Shown: positions 1-7,916 of the stretch, one piece after another
How the letters are laid out: each line of letters opens with the position of its first letter
How positions within the stretch are numbered: the stretch's first letter is position 1
NCBI RefSeq assembly: GCF_014287355.1
Contig: NZ_JACOPE010000001.1
Location: forward strand, 2,914,001-2,978,000
From: Ruminococcus hominis
Lineage (GTDB): Bacteria; Bacillota; Clostridia; Lachnospirales; Lachnospiraceae
DNA length: 64,000 nt
Direction: 5' to 3'
The notes under the pieces: model-generated
What the model saw: the letters and a program-made list of their open reading frames with translations, nothing else
What the model was told of the DNA's origin: nothing
Database searches by the model: none
Translations under genes and position numbers: made by a program

Positions 1-389
1 GCCGAGAATACATACAAGTTCGGATTTCTAGCTTGGAACTCATCCATAAATTCCGTTAAAATCCTTTTTGCCAACAATCCATCTTCATTTTTGGCATTCA
101 TATCATCTTTATTTCCAATCTGAAATATCACTTCATGAAATAACTTTTCCTGCTTACCCCTCCTGATTTTTTCATAGTAATTATCAATCATGCGATCTTT
201 CCGTTTCTGTTTTGCATTATATCGTTCCCGTGCTTCATCAAACAATTTATGATAAACCTGCTTAATATCTTCCTGGCAAAATTCCACTTTATCAGCACTT
301 CTGTTTTTATCTACATTCTTAGCTGTAAATGCTCTGGTATTATGGTTCACAGAACCTTTTCCGATCATTGCACTTATCGTTCTCTCCAT
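1..389 (-). CDS. MobV-type plasmid recombination/mobilization relaxase, N-terminal part (runs off left edge)
   Basis: The minus strand is open from ATG at 389 to the window edge (129 codons, beginning MERTISAMIGKGSVNHNTRA). The start follows an AAGGGGAAG ribosome site at 6-8 nt. I recognise the N-terminus of the Mob_Pre/MobV family (MobM of pMV158 is the type protein), which nicks and carries one DNA strand during conjugative mobilization. The first of its motifs is present; the histidine-rich metal-binding motif lies beyond the edge. It is the last gene of the IME1 minus-strand row and lies directly downstream of an oriT-like repeat region. Family assignment is from recognised sequence, not a search. 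Confidence 0.75.
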   Translation of the reverse strand, partial: MERTISAMIGKGSVNHNTRAFTAKNVDKNRSADKVEFCQEDIKQVYHKLFDEARERYNAKQKRKDRMIDNYYEKIRRGKQEKLFHEVIFQIGNKDDMNAKNEDGLLAKRILTEFMDEFQARNPNLYVFS

Positions 390-447
390 AGGCAATCTTC
401 CCCTTTCTTTTATCTGTCATATTAGCGCCGAATACGACGCAGGCTTT

Positions 448-605
448 GTTACTTTCGTCGAAAGTAACGCAAAAGCACTTTTGACAGCTATCGCCATCAA
501 AAATGCAACCTGACAAGTCAGGTTTTGCGCCCTGCCGGGAGCTTTTCTGCCTGCGGCAGTCAGTGTACACAAGCCTCCACTATGTCAAACACACCACATT
601 TTCCT
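448..605 (-). other. Candidate oriT of IME1 (MobV type)
   Basis: About 210 bp before the relaxase start is non-coding and rich in dyads. A perfect 10-bp inverted repeat with a 1-nt centre lies at 448-468 (GTTACTTTCG / CGAAAGTAAC). An 8-bp inverted repeat lies at 507-524 (AACCTGAC / GTCAGGTT). MobV relaxases usually nick in a dyad just upstream of their own gene, so this is the expected place. The nick position is not identified. An open frame across 340-570 is treated as a shadow. Confidence 0.45.
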
Positions 606-615
606 TATCGATTCT

Positions 616-640
616 AACGGAAGCGTGACACGCAGCCGTT
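616..640. repeat. 25-bp palindrome shared with IME2
   Basis: The arms AACGG and CCGTT enclose the core GCGTG-A-CACGC. A palindrome of equal length and plan lies at 11240-11264 in IME2, at the same place just beyond the 3' end of the small conserved gene. Its role is unknown: terminator, single-strand origin or protein site are all possible. Confidence 0.5.
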
Positions 641-658
641 ATATATGTTTAAGAAAAA

Positions 659-892
659 CTACCACCGAAAACTCTCCGGCACACCTCGTCTATCCAAATA
701 TTCCTTTCGAGCCTTTTCCTTTTCTTCTTCCATTGGTGCAGTCTTATATTTTGTATATAATTCTCTCATTACCATTGCATCCAGTTTCTTCTCCAGCCCC
801 TGTTTTATCTGAGGCAACAGTTCCTCCTGTTCCAACATAAAATATCTCATTATCGCAACGAAAAGTTCTTCTGAAATCTGTACATTTTTCAT
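659..892 (-). CDS. Small conserved IME protein (77 aa)
   Basis: The protein starts MKNVQISEELF and ends RRGVPESFRW. It is charged and predicted helical in its second half (runs of K/E around residues 38-65). A same-length relative sits at 11283-11516 in IME2 with the same ends, so this is a conserved part of these elements. Databases often label this family complexin-2, which I regard as a meaningless transferred name. The chosen ATG at 892 aligns with the IME2 relative; longer upstream starts do not. It lies between the RepA-like ATPase and the relaxase, so a role in replication or mobilization is a guess from position only. Confidence 0.7.
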   Translation of the reverse strand: MKNVQISEELFVAIMRYFMLEQEELLPQIKQGLEKKLDAMVMRELYTKYKTAPMEEEKEKARKEYLDRRGVPESFRW

Positions 893-928
893 ATCGATGC
901 ACCATTCCTTTCCTAACTCGTTCAAGGC

Positions 929-1007
929 CGCAACACTGCAAAGTCTATATGCTTTGCAACCTTGCAAATTTTATCTCCGCAATTTCTATATAGCCTGCAA
1001 TGTTGCG
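929..1007. repeat. Long dyad / GCAA-rich repeat region downstream of repA-like gene
   Basis: CGCAACACTGCA (929-940) is mirrored by TGCAATGTTGCG (996-1007), with an inner pair CTATAT (945-950) / ATATAG (988-993). Several TTGCAA or CCGCAA units lie between. IME2 has a different repeat array in the same slot (11533-11615). This may be an origin recognised by the RepA-like protein, or a transcription signal. Confidence 0.45.
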
Positions 1008-1015
1008 TTCTTGTC

Positions 1016-1996
1016 CTATCTCTGTTTTACTGCATCCAATTCCCAATACCACGAGTTATTGATTTTCTTTGCCTGGATGCCCAATTCTTTCTTTGCATTT
1101 TCCAATGTTCTCTTTGAAATGCCCTGTTTATCAGCCATTTCAAATATTTCATTACTCTGCACCATATTAGTTGTTTCTGCCAATTCACGAAGCATTTGCT
1201 TTGCTTGTTCCAGCTTATTTGCCTTTGGTGCAATACCGCCAAGTACTTCATCTGCTGTAATCTCATAATCTCCCAACCAACGAAAGCCCGTTTCTGATAA
1301 CATAAATGCCTTCGGATGTCCAAATGCCGCAAGATTATTCTTTATCTGAACAACTGCTCTTGTATTAGGTTCTCCCTCTATTCTGCCGACCAGAAGCACG
1401 CTCCTGGCTACTGCGAAGAAATCAATAGACCCCATACCTCTATATGCGGCTTTATTTCCTGATGCCTTATTCATATGACCGATAAGAAGAATTGCACATT
1501 GGTATTTCTCTGCTAATGCTCCAAGTTTCTTTGTCATATCTCTTGCCTCATTTGCCCGGTTCATATCCATTCCACCACCGAGATAAGCCTGTATCGGATC
1601 AAGTATCAATACTTTTGCCCCAGTCTTAACAAGTGCCTCTTCAAGCCTTTCATCTGCCATAGACAGGGATTTATCACTTTCATCAATAACAAGTATCTTT
1701 TCACAATCCGCTCCGGCAAGCTCAAGTCTTGGCTTTACTGTATCTGCCAGTCCATCCTCTGCCGTCTGATAAATCACATTTACAGGCTCCTGTACATTCA
1801 TATCGTTGTCAAGATGCTCTCCCTTAGATAACTTGGCTGCTATGTTTAAAACTAATGTGGTTTTTCCATCTCCCGGGTCACCCTGAATGATTGTCAGCTT
1901 TCCATATGGTATAAATGGATACCACAGCCACTTCACTTCCTGCGATCGTACCTCTGACATCCGTATCATCTTTAATTCTGTTTTCTGTTCTTCCAT
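1016..1996 (-). CDS. RepA-like AAA ATPase / hexameric helicase-type replication protein
   Basis: This 326-aa protein has a Walker A motif GDPGDGKT at residues 39-46 and a Walker B VLILDPIQAY around 129-138, the arrangement of the AAA_25/RepA branch of RecA-like hexameric helicases. The C-terminal about 80 residues look like a winged helix-turn-helix (SNEIFEMADKQGISKRTLEN). In IMEs such proteins are thought to support replication of the excised circle. The start follows GGAGG by 6 nt. A diverged counterpart stands at 11612-12754 in IME2 at the same position between the MobC-like and the small conserved gene. Confidence 0.8.
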   Translation of the reverse strand: MEEQKTELKMIRMSEVRSQEVKWLWYPFIPYGKLTIIQGDPGDGKTTLVLNIAAKLSKGEHLDNDMNVQEPVNVIYQTAEDGLADTVKPRLELAGADCEKILVIDESDKSLSMADERLEEALVKTGAKVLILDPIQAYLGGGMDMNRANEARDMTKKLGALAEKYQCAILLIGHMNKASGNKAAYRGMGSIDFFAVARSVLLVGRIEGEPNTRAVVQIKNNLAAFGHPKAFMLSETGFRWLGDYEITADEVLGGIAPKANKLEQAKQMLRELAETTNMVQSNEIFEMADKQGISKRTLENAKKELGIQAKKINNSWYWELDAVKQR

Positions 1997-2040
1997 AAAT
2001 GTCCTCCAAATTCTATAATGTTTTGTTTGCTCCTTGGAAG

Positions 2041-2085
2041 AACCTCTGTTATACTTTAGTTGTATTTATATTGATAACAGAGGTT
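2041..2085. repeat. Perfect 12-bp inverted repeat between mobC-like and repA-like genes
   Basis: AACCTCTGTTAT (2041-2052) and ATAACAGAGGTT (2074-2085) flank a 21-nt AT-rich loop. In IME2 the corresponding two genes overlap and have no such spacer, so this hairpin is specific to IME1. It could attenuate repA-like expression or be a small insertion. Confidence 0.5.
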
Positions 2086-2094
2086 TTCCCGTTA

Positions 2095-2493
2095 TCACAA
2101 GTCCTGACAGTTGCCGCTGTTGGGACTTTTTTCTTTTTCTTCCTTTGTTCCCTGCCAGAGATACTTTGCACCATCAAGCATTGAAATAATCGCCTGTAAC
2201 ATATCCATACAGTCATTCCGCATATCTTCCAATCCTTCGTCTGTAAGCGTTACATCCTGCTGCTCCAGCTGCCTTACCAGTTCGGATATATTGGTCTGCA
2301 TATTCTGCAATTCCTCTACAAGCTGGTAAATGACCTCTTTCTTACCTACAACGCATATTCTGTTATAAATGCAAGAACGTACAAAATAATCTTTCTTCTG
2401 CATACCGCTTGCAAGTATCTTGGCTTCAATCATTTCCCGCTCTCTGTCCGATACACGAAAGCTGATTGTTGGATGTTTGTGTACTCCGCTCAT
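2095..2493 (-). CDS. MobC-like mobilization accessory protein (ribbon-helix-helix type)
   Basis: The 132-aa protein begins MSGVHKHPTISFRVSDRERE. The ISFRVSDxE pattern followed by a helical region is typical of ribbon-helix-helix DNA-binding proteins that help assemble a relaxosome. It has a relative at 12744-13079 in IME2, in the same position next to the integrase. Its ATG overlaps the integrase stop by 4 bp, so it is probably translated from the integrase message. The assignment to plasmid mobilization proteins is by family resemblance. Confidence 0.65.
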   Translation of the reverse strand: MSGVHKHPTISFRVSDREREMIEAKILASGMQKKDYFVRSCIYNRICVVGKKEVIYQLVEELQNMQTNISELVRQLEQQDVTLTDEGLEDMRNDCMDMLQAIISMLDGAKYLWQGTKEEKEKSPNSGNCQDL

Positions 2494-3551
2494 AGATTGC
2501 CCTCTTCGTTCTCCAGTTCTAGCCTGTCTGCCAGTTCTGCCTGCTTATTCGGATATAAATGTGAATAAGTATTTAATGTGGTTTCTATCTTTTCATGTCC
2601 CAGCCGCTCTGCTATTGCCAATGGCTGAAATCCAAGTTCCACCAGAAGTGATGCGTGGCTGTGCCGCAGGTCATGCAGACGGATTCTCTTTACACCTGTT
2701 TCCTTTATGCCTCGTACAATCTCATGTTCCATATAAGACTTTGTAAACCGAAACATTCTTTCATTTGGCATAATTCCATATAAATGACTGCAATATTCCT
2801 TTAGTTCCTCTGCCAGAAATGGTGGAATCGTAATCTTACGATTGCTCTTTGGTGTTTTAGGCGGTGTAATCACATCCTTTCCATCTAATCTCTGATATGA
2901 TTTTGAAATGCTTATAATACGCTTTTCTAAATCAATATCTTCATAGGTAAGTGCCAGTAATTCACCTATACGCATTCCTGTCCAGTAAAGAAGCATAAAT
3001 GCCATCTTCGCCTCCGGTTTCTTCTCCATAGACGGAAGAAACTGCTTAAATTCCTGCTTTGTCCAAAACTCCATATCGTCAGCTTTGCTTTTTCCGATAC
3101 TTCCTGCTTTTCTGCAAGGATTATCTTTCAGGTCATAATATCTGACTGCATAATTGAAAAGTGCTGCCAACTGGTTATTGATACTTTTAAGATAAGTTGG
3201 TGCATACCCCTGCTTAATCAGTTCATTCTGCCATGCCCGAATATCCGCTGTCTTAATCTCATACATCTTTTTCTTCTTAAAATACGGCGTAACCTTTAGG
3301 TCAAACACATATCGTTTATTCTTAATCGTACTTTTTCTAAGTCTGTTCTCCATATCGGTAAAATAGATTTCAACGAAGTTCTCAAAGTTGATATCCAGAT
3401 TCTTTCTCTGCTGTTGCCGGAAGTTACGCTCCCATTCCTCTGCTTCTGCCTTTGTCTTAAAGCCTCTTTTGTTCTTTTTATGGCGTACACCCTGCCAGTC
3501 CTCATAATAGAACTGGCAGCGCCATGTTTTACCATCTCGTGTAGCTGGCAT
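2490..3551 (-). CDS. int: Tyrosine recombinase (integrase) of IME1
   Basis: The 353-aa protein has an N-terminal arm-binding domain (residues 1-55), a SAM-like core-binding domain (about 55-150) and a catalytic domain. Catalytic residues visible are R194 (TGMRIGELL), H293 and R296 (LHDLRHSH), H319 (LGHEK) and nucleophile Y329 (NTYSHLYP). This is the Tn916-Int class, which catalyses integration and, with an excisionase, excision. It is the second gene of the operon driven by the operator-controlled promoter at 3819-3847. A related enzyme is encoded by IME2. Confidence 0.92.
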   Translation of the reverse strand: MPATRDGKTWRCQFYYEDWQGVRHKKNKRGFKTKAEAEEWERNFRQQQRKNLDINFENFVEIYFTDMENRLRKSTIKNKRYVFDLKVTPYFKKKKMYEIKTADIRAWQNELIKQGYAPTYLKSINNQLAALFNYAVRYYDLKDNPCRKAGSIGKSKADDMEFWTKQEFKQFLPSMEKKPEAKMAFMLLYWTGMRIGELLALTYEDIDLEKRIISISKSYQRLDGKDVITPPKTPKSNRKITIPPFLAEELKEYCSHLYGIMPNERMFRFTKSYMEHEIVRGIKETGVKRIRLHDLRHSHASLLVELGFQPLAIAERLGHEKIETTLNTYSHLYPNKQAELADRLELENEEGNL

Positions 3552-3569
3552 ATCATCATCTCCTCTCCA

Positions 3570-3761
3570 TTAACCAACTGCCATACCATAAAACTTTTCT
3601 TCAAAATACTTTGTAGGTACCTTGCCTGAAATCACTCGATAGCCTTTTTCTTTCAATTCATTATTAAGACCACGAATGATTTTGTAAGCATATCCTCTTG
3701 ATACTCCAAGAATCTGTGCAGCTTCATCTGCTGTTACATACATCTTCATCGTATTCTCCAT
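3570..3761 (-). CDS. xis: Excisionase-like helix-turn-helix protein
   Basis: This 63-aa protein has a MerR/Xis-type winged helix (TADEAAQILGVSRGYAYKII). It sits directly upstream of the integrase and starts 14 nt after AAGGAG. Small proteins of this kind bind arm sites and direct the integrase toward excision, or regulate the operon. It aligns with the IME2 protein at 14178-14399 (KLIRQLNEELKEKGF against KIIRGLNNELKEKGY). Confidence 0.75.
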   Translation of the reverse strand: MENTMKMYVTADEAAQILGVSRGYAYKIIRGLNNELKEKGYRVISGKVPTKYFEEKFYGMAVG

Positions 3762-3792
3762 ATTGTGTTCTCCTTCCTGTTTTTATTTTAGT

Positions 3793-3896
3793 ACACTTTT
3801 GTGACCTTGTTTATCCGTATTATATAGTACACATTTGTGTCTGTCAAGCAATTTAACCAATTTTTTATACACAAATGTGTCCCATTGTGATAGAAT
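3793..3896. promoter_or_regulatory. Divergent control region with three ACACAAATGTGT-type operators
   Basis: On the minus strand TTGACA (3847-3842) and TATAAT (3824-3819) are 17 bp apart, a consensus sigma-A promoter for xis-int-mobC-repA. The palindrome ACACATTTGTGT (3829-3840) lies between them. Further copies are at 3869-3880 (ACACAAATGTGT) and 3793-3803 (ACACTTTTGTG). On the plus strand a TAGAAT box at 3891-3896 may serve the repressor gene. The operators probably bind the XRE protein encoded at 3928, giving repression of excision and autoregulation. Confidence 0.75.
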
Positions 3897-3927
3897 AGGG
3901 GTAACAAATCATAAAGGAGCATTTTTT

Positions 3928-4467
3928 ATGACTACTGGAGAAAAGATTAAATACTTTCGCAATATGCGTGGAATATCACAGGAAACGCTTGGTCAGTTGT
4001 CCGGCATAAACTCTGCAACAATAAAGAAATATGAATACGGAATCCGTAATCCAAAGCCTGACCAGCTTTTAAAAATTGCCAATGCACTAGGCATCAGCAT
4101 TAATATTTTCATGGATTTTGGTATAGAAACAGTTTCTGATGTATTATCATTACTGTTTAAACTGGATGACCAGATTGATATGAAATTTGAGGCAGATAAG
4201 GACGATGAGGGCAATTTCAAACCTGCTACTGTTAAGCTGTCCTTTAAGAACAACCTCATCAATAAAAAACTTTGTACCTATATGAAAGCTCTGGAAATTC
4301 GTGAAAATATGCTAAAAGCTAAAGATGATTATTCAGAAGAAGAGTATGCTGACAGTTTGCAGCATATCAATGAAAATATCGAAGAAATCAAGCAACACCT
4401 GCTTGATGACAATATGGTTGTCAAAAAAGGCACTGACCGCCTTACTGTAAAAAATTATCCAAATTAG
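3928..4467 (+). CDS. XRE-family repressor of IME1
   Basis: The 179-aa protein has a Cro/CI-type helix-turn-helix at residues 5-60 (GISQETLGQLSGINSATIKKYE) and a helical C-terminal region, probably for dimerisation. The start at 3928 is chosen for the AAAGGAG 10 nt before it; a longer frame from 3835 would run through the operators. It is transcribed divergently from xis-int. A protein with the same layout stands at 14734 in IME2. It is the likely master repressor of the element. Confidence 0.82.
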   Translation: MTTGEKIKYFRNMRGISQETLGQLSGINSATIKKYEYGIRNPKPDQLLKIANALGISINIFMDFGIETVSDVLSLLFKLDDQIDMKFEADKDDEGNFKPATVKLSFKNNLINKKLCTYMKALEIRENMLKAKDDYSEEEYADSLQHINENIEEIKQHLLDDNMVVKKGTDRLTVKNYPN

Positions 4468-4476
4468 TGAAACCTC

Positions 4477-4620
4477 TTGAATTATCGGTCATAGGATGAT
4501 AATATCTAATTAAACAGAAAGCACCCACTCCAAAGGTGGATGCTCCGAGTTTAAGTTAATGAATGTCCTTAAGGACACCGCCTATCCTGTGGATCAGACA
4601 GGATAGGCATTTTTATTTTC
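4477..4620 (+). ncRNA. Putative antitoxin RNA of a type I toxin-antitoxin pair
   Basis: A plus-strand promoter TTGAAT (4477-4482) - 17 bp - TAATAT (4500-4505) predicts an RNA from about 4512. It ends at the hairpin GCCTATCCTGT / ACAGGATAGGC (4580-4608) followed by TTTTTATTTT. The RNA is antisense to the 3' end and trailer of the toxin message at 4613-4729, as in the txpA/ratA arrangement. A second hairpin (4526-4548) may end the toxin transcript. The promoter and terminator are seen; RNA function is inferred. Confidence 0.6.
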
Positions 4621-4729
4621 GCTTGTTTCTCTTATCGAGAAAGGCAAGCAACGCTACAATCAAGCTACCAAAGGACATCAACAATGCTAATATCCCAATG
4701 AAAATCGAAATGATCTCATAAACTGTCAT
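4613..4729 (-). CDS. Putative holin-like type I toxin (38 aa)
   Basis: The peptide MTVYEIISIFIGILALLMSF plus a basic tail DKRNKRK forms a single hydrophobic membrane span followed by positive charges. This is the pattern of the TxpA/BsrE holin-like toxins, which damage the membrane when not silenced by an antisense RNA. A strong AGGGAGGTG site precedes the ATG at 4729 by 6 nt. It lies near the right end of IME1, where such a pair would stabilise the element. The family call is from size, motif and the overlapping RNA. Confidence 0.72.
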   Translation of the reverse strand: MTVYEIISIFIGILALLMSFGSLIVALLAFLDKRNKRK

Positions 4730-4977
4730 CGGCGCCACCTCCCTTCCTATGTATTCCGGTTGCCCGGTATCATAAAACTCGGGAGGCTACCTCTACGCTC
4801 CGCTCGGCGCTAAACAAGCGTCCCCCGGACGCTTAACGCCCTGTCATGGGTACTTTCCTTAGATAGTATCCTAACATAAGAACTGACATTTATGCAAGGA
4901 AAATAAAACCTTCCTCGTATATTCCTAAAATGATATTAAAATTCGCACATACAAACATTTTTCTCATACACTGATAT

Positions 4978-5700
4978 TTACTTTTTCAAGTTAACACAAA
5001 GGCAGCTAAATATTATTTCTATTGACACCAATATAATTATTGGCATCAAATTACTCTGTACTAGCATTAATACTGCGAAAGAATCTATTAACATATGTGC
5101 TACAACACATGGCAAAACACCTTTGGATTTTTCTTTTATTACACCAAACATAAAAGTATTACCTAATATCATTAAGTAAAAAATCAAATAATTTGATGAA
5201 CCTGCTGTTATCCAAGATAATCGATATACAGGTATATGCCACAAAAACCATATTATAGATATTACAAACATTTTAACTGCAAAGTTATTTATTTCTAACT
5301 TTGTTTGTAGATACCACCGCCAGCCACATTCCTCAAGACCACCTTGTAATATCGTCCAAGGAATATAAGCTAATAAAGCCAATAGTGTTCCACCTGTAAA
5401 TTCTACATTTCTTAATATTATGGAAACGGTATAGTATAAAATAACACTACCCATTGCCAAAAGATATGGTGTCAATTTTTCACGCTGTAAAAACATGTCC
5501 TTTAATACATTTTTTCTTTTCTCATATTTAGAAAAAAATATAGCAACAATCATTGGAATCAGATTCATCAAAATAAACAATACTGATGAGCCAGTTGTAT
5601 TACCATCAGGATATAAAATTAATAATATTTGCCCTAAGATAAAAGTTGTAAATAAAGTAATCACAGAATATAATATTGCAATTTTATTACTTTTCCACAT
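4978..5700 (-). CDS. CPBP-family intramembrane metalloprotease
   Basis: The 240-aa protein has about seven hydrophobic segments. The first family motif is GGLEECGWRWYLQ (EE-xxx-R) in the middle, and the second is FLWHIPVY further on, both contributing metal ligands. CPBP (Abi/CAAX) proteases cleave within or near the membrane and are often linked to bacteriocin self-protection. The start at 5700 is preferred because GGAAGGAG lies 6 nt upstream; the longer frame has no such site. It is AT-rich and stands alone between the toxin pair and the right junction, so it is probably IME cargo. Confidence 0.85.
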   Translation of the reverse strand: MWKSNKIAILYSVITLFTTFILGQILLILYPDGNTTGSSVLFILMNLIPMIVAIFFSKYEKRKNVLKDMFLQREKLTPYLLAMGSVILYYTVSIILRNVEFTGGTLLALLAYIPWTILQGGLEECGWRWYLQTKLEINNFAVKMFVISIIWFLWHIPVYRLSWITAGSSNYLIFYLMILGNTFMFGVIKEKSKGVLPCVVAHMLIDSFAVLMLVQSNLMPIIILVSIEIIFSCLCVNLKK

Positions 5701-5769
5701 TTTTTCTCCTTCCATTACTCCGCCAACAAATAGAGCCAAACTAGAGCCATTTGATAAAACAAATGCCGG

Positions 5770-5819
5770 AAACCCGCATAAATACAGGCTTTCGGCATTT
5801 TAGTCCGTTATTCAAACTC
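5770..5819. other. Right attachment junction of IME1 / left junction of IME2
   Basis: AAACCCGCATAAA (5770-5782) and TTATTCAAACTC (5808-5819) are separated by 25 bp. The same two blocks with the same spacing lie at 15717-15729 and 15755-15766. Inside IME2 the hexamer GTTATC occurs at 5921 and 5932, an 11-bp period also seen at the other end (15678 and 15689); these resemble integrase arm sites. The hairpin AAATGCCG/CGGCATTT (5761-5800) overlaps. The exact crossover point is not known. Nothing else is seen in 5820-6033. Confidence 0.55.
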
Positions 5820-6033
5820 GACAATCACTAATCAATTTTGTTTAGAGATTATTTGTTGCCGTGTTCGCTTTTCTTTTAATTATTTGATTTATCCATATTA
5901 TCCTGCCTATACAGGCTAATGTTATCATTTTGTTATCGGCATTGATAACACACGCCCTGTAACTGTGGATAATAGCAATATGTACCGACTCAAATTATAA
6001 GCGGTTTTGCTTAGAAAATCAATAATCTTATTG

Positions 6034-7218
6034 TTAAAAAAACATCTGCCATACTCTCATAGATAACAATGACAAAATATAAAACGGAAGTATATATAGT
6101 AACCTTTGCAGTCGGTTCTTTGCTGTATATATTATAATACTCTGAATCGGTATCCATATCCAAAGGATAATACTAAATAATTCAATTTTATACGCTATCC
6201 AATAACAGAGCATTGGAAGTAACAACAAGAACATTCCAATAACTGACTTACATTGTAATTTTTCTTTTAAAGAATATCTGAGCGGAAATCCTTTTCTAAC
6301 TAAACGTAATTCATTTTGCACATTATAGCTGACAACATTCTGTCCTAATATCAATATAGAAAACAATAATACATACTCAATATATTTTCCGTCTATCTGC
6401 GATAATAACATTGTGATTAAAACAATCGCAAAATACTGATACATAATCTGTTTCTTTCTTCTGACAATACTAACCACCTCATAAACCATCAAAAAACGAT
6501 AGCGGCTGCCATAATATTTCTTCATCAGTCCTTTCATTTCTTTCTGATTATTTTGGAAGAACACTTCATCCTGCGTTTGCAAAACTGTATCATATTCTCT
6601 ATTCAAAAATCCATATAACATCTGATTATATTGTTGAAAGAACGGGATAATTGCTTGATAGCTAAAATAAGGATATAAAATAAAATATAATCCGTAAATG
6701 ATCAATAATATACTGGTAACAAATACACTTCCATAAAAAAAACAAATCATTACTACTGCCAACATACATATATTCATAATATCCCGATATTTATATTGTG
6801 TTGATAAAACCGTATGCATATTGACAATTGGGTTACAAAGCATAGCCACAATAAACTGTCTTAAGACCATTCCCTCCATTGGAAAAGCCCAAAATAAAAT
6901 CAACGCAACACTCAACGTCAGTACCATGCTTTTTCCTATCTTCTTCACTCTCCAAATATATGTTTTTTCTATTTTCCAAATATAAGTTTCAGGAGAAATA
7001 CGCATTCTTGGTATTGTTCCAAACAAATTCATAAACAAGAAACAGAGAATACCATATGGTATAAAAACAGCAATATCCATTCCATAGTTTTTCTGAATCA
7101 TAGATTGCAATATAAGAATACATGGCACAATAGCAATCAGTATAAGATAAGCACCTATATTTCGTTTGACCATTCTAACTGCAAATTTGAATCTCTGTTT
7201 CAAAAGCAACTGATACAT
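6034..7218 (-). CDS. Multi-pass membrane protein, ABC transporter permease
   Basis: The 394-aa protein is AT-rich in coding and has about ten hydrophobic segments in two clusters (roughly residues 20-190 and 260-390), separated by a charged loop. It starts 2 nt after the stop of the ATP-binding gene and is the third gene of a merR-ATPase-permease operon. I cannot assign a substrate; similar three-gene cassettes are exporters of peptides or drugs. It is likely cargo of IME2. Confidence 0.7.
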   Translation of the reverse strand: MYQLLLKQRFKFAVRMVKRNIGAYLILIAIVPCILILQSMIQKNYGMDIAVFIPYGILCFLFMNLFGTIPRMRISPETYIWKIEKTYIWRVKKIGKSMVLTLSVALILFWAFPMEGMVLRQFIVAMLCNPIVNMHTVLSTQYKYRDIMNICMLAVVMICFFYGSVFVTSILLIIYGLYFILYPYFSYQAIIPFFQQYNQMLYGFLNREYDTVLQTQDEVFFQNNQKEMKGLMKKYYGSRYRFLMVYEVVSIVRRKKQIMYQYFAIVLITMLLSQIDGKYIEYVLLFSILILGQNVVSYNVQNELRLVRKGFPLRYSLKEKLQCKSVIGMFLLLLPMLCYWIAYKIELFSIILWIWIPIQSIIIYTAKNRLQRLLYILPFYILSLLSMRVWQMFF

Positions 7219-7220
7219 AC

Positions 7221-7916
7221 TTACTCCCCTTCAGATAAAATTTTTGCTATTTCCTCTCTGTCAACTTCCTCCATATTGATTTCTCTAATTTGTCCGTTAT
7301 GTAACAAAAGACACTTGTCACAAACATTTTGTAAACACTCTATATCATGGCTTGAAATAATGTAAATTCCTTTTTCTTTCTTGTGAAACTCCACTATTAC
7401 ATTTTCTAAAAGTTTCATTTGGACAGGATCAAGTCCTGAAAATGGTTCATCAAAAATAGTAATTTTTTCTTCTTGTATCATTGCACAAGCATTATTTAAC
7501 CGTTGCATTGTACCTTTTGAAAGTTCTAACGGAGAATAGTTCTCATACTTTTTTAATCCCAACCCATCTAAAATCCTCTCGATTTTATCAAATGCCTCTT
7601 GTTTTTTTATCTTTCTGCTTGAAGCAATCAAAAGAAGATTTTCATATATCGTCAGCTCATTAAAAAAACTTGGTTGATCCATTGCATAGGCGACCGGCAT
7701 ATCAAGATAATCAACCTTATTCATCTTTTTTCTGTCGATAGAGATTACTCCTGTATAATTTTTGTCATAATTCGAAAGTATATTTAAAAGAGTAGTCTTT
7801 CCAGCTCCATTTCTTCCAACAAGTCCATAAATACAAGCATTTTCAAATGTATAGTTTAAGTCCGAAAAAACAACCGTTTCACCATATTTTTTACTTAAAT
7901 TTGAAATCTGAATCAT
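7221..7916 (-). CDS. ABC transporter ATP-binding protein
   Basis: The 231-aa protein has Walker A GRNGAGKTT (about residues 34-42), a degenerate signature LSKGTMQR and Walker B ITIFDEPFSGLD. It energises the neighbouring permease. The start at 7916 is used because its ATG overlaps the merR stop as ATGA, a typical coupled start; a frame reaching 8186 would lie wholly inside merR. The LSKGT signature in place of LSGGQ is common in the CcmA/bacitracin-export branch. Confidence 0.88.
   Translation of the reverse strand: MIQISNLSKKYGETVVFSDLNYTFENACIYGLVGRNGAGKTTLLNILSNYDKNYTGVISIDRKKMNKVDYLDMPVAYAMDQPSFFNELTIYENLLLIASSRKIKKQEAFDKIERILDGLGLKKYENYSPLELSKGTMQRLNNACAMIQEEKITIFDEPFSGLDPVQMKLLENVIVEFHKKEKGIYIISSHDIECLQNVCDKCLLLHNGQIREINMEEVDREEIAKILSEGE

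Larger units (their letters stand above)
1..5819. mobile_element. IME1, right part of an integrative mobilizable element (left end outside window)
   Basis: Minus-strand mobilization and integration genes (MobV relaxase, small protein, RepA-like ATPase, MobC-like, tyrosine integrase, excisionase-like) face a divergent plus-strand XRE repressor. A type I toxin-antitoxin pair and a CPBP protease follow. The right junction is placed at 5770-5819 because this 50-bp block recurs, with the same internal spacing, at the end of the related element IME2. The left boundary is not visible. The gene order is seen directly; the element limits are inferred. Confidence 0.65.

Noticed and set aside
340..570. 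Minus-strand open frame of 76 codons over the region upstream of mobV
   Set aside because: It overlaps the mobV start and runs through the palindromes; cysteine-rich composition and lack of a ribosome site point to a by-product of oriT sequence.
5808..5819. Attachment core GAGTTTGAATAA as the 3' end of guaA
   Set aside because: The codons would read ..EFE-stop as in some guaA genes, but the sequence beyond the core does not continue as GuaA at either copy, so the target gene stays unnamed.
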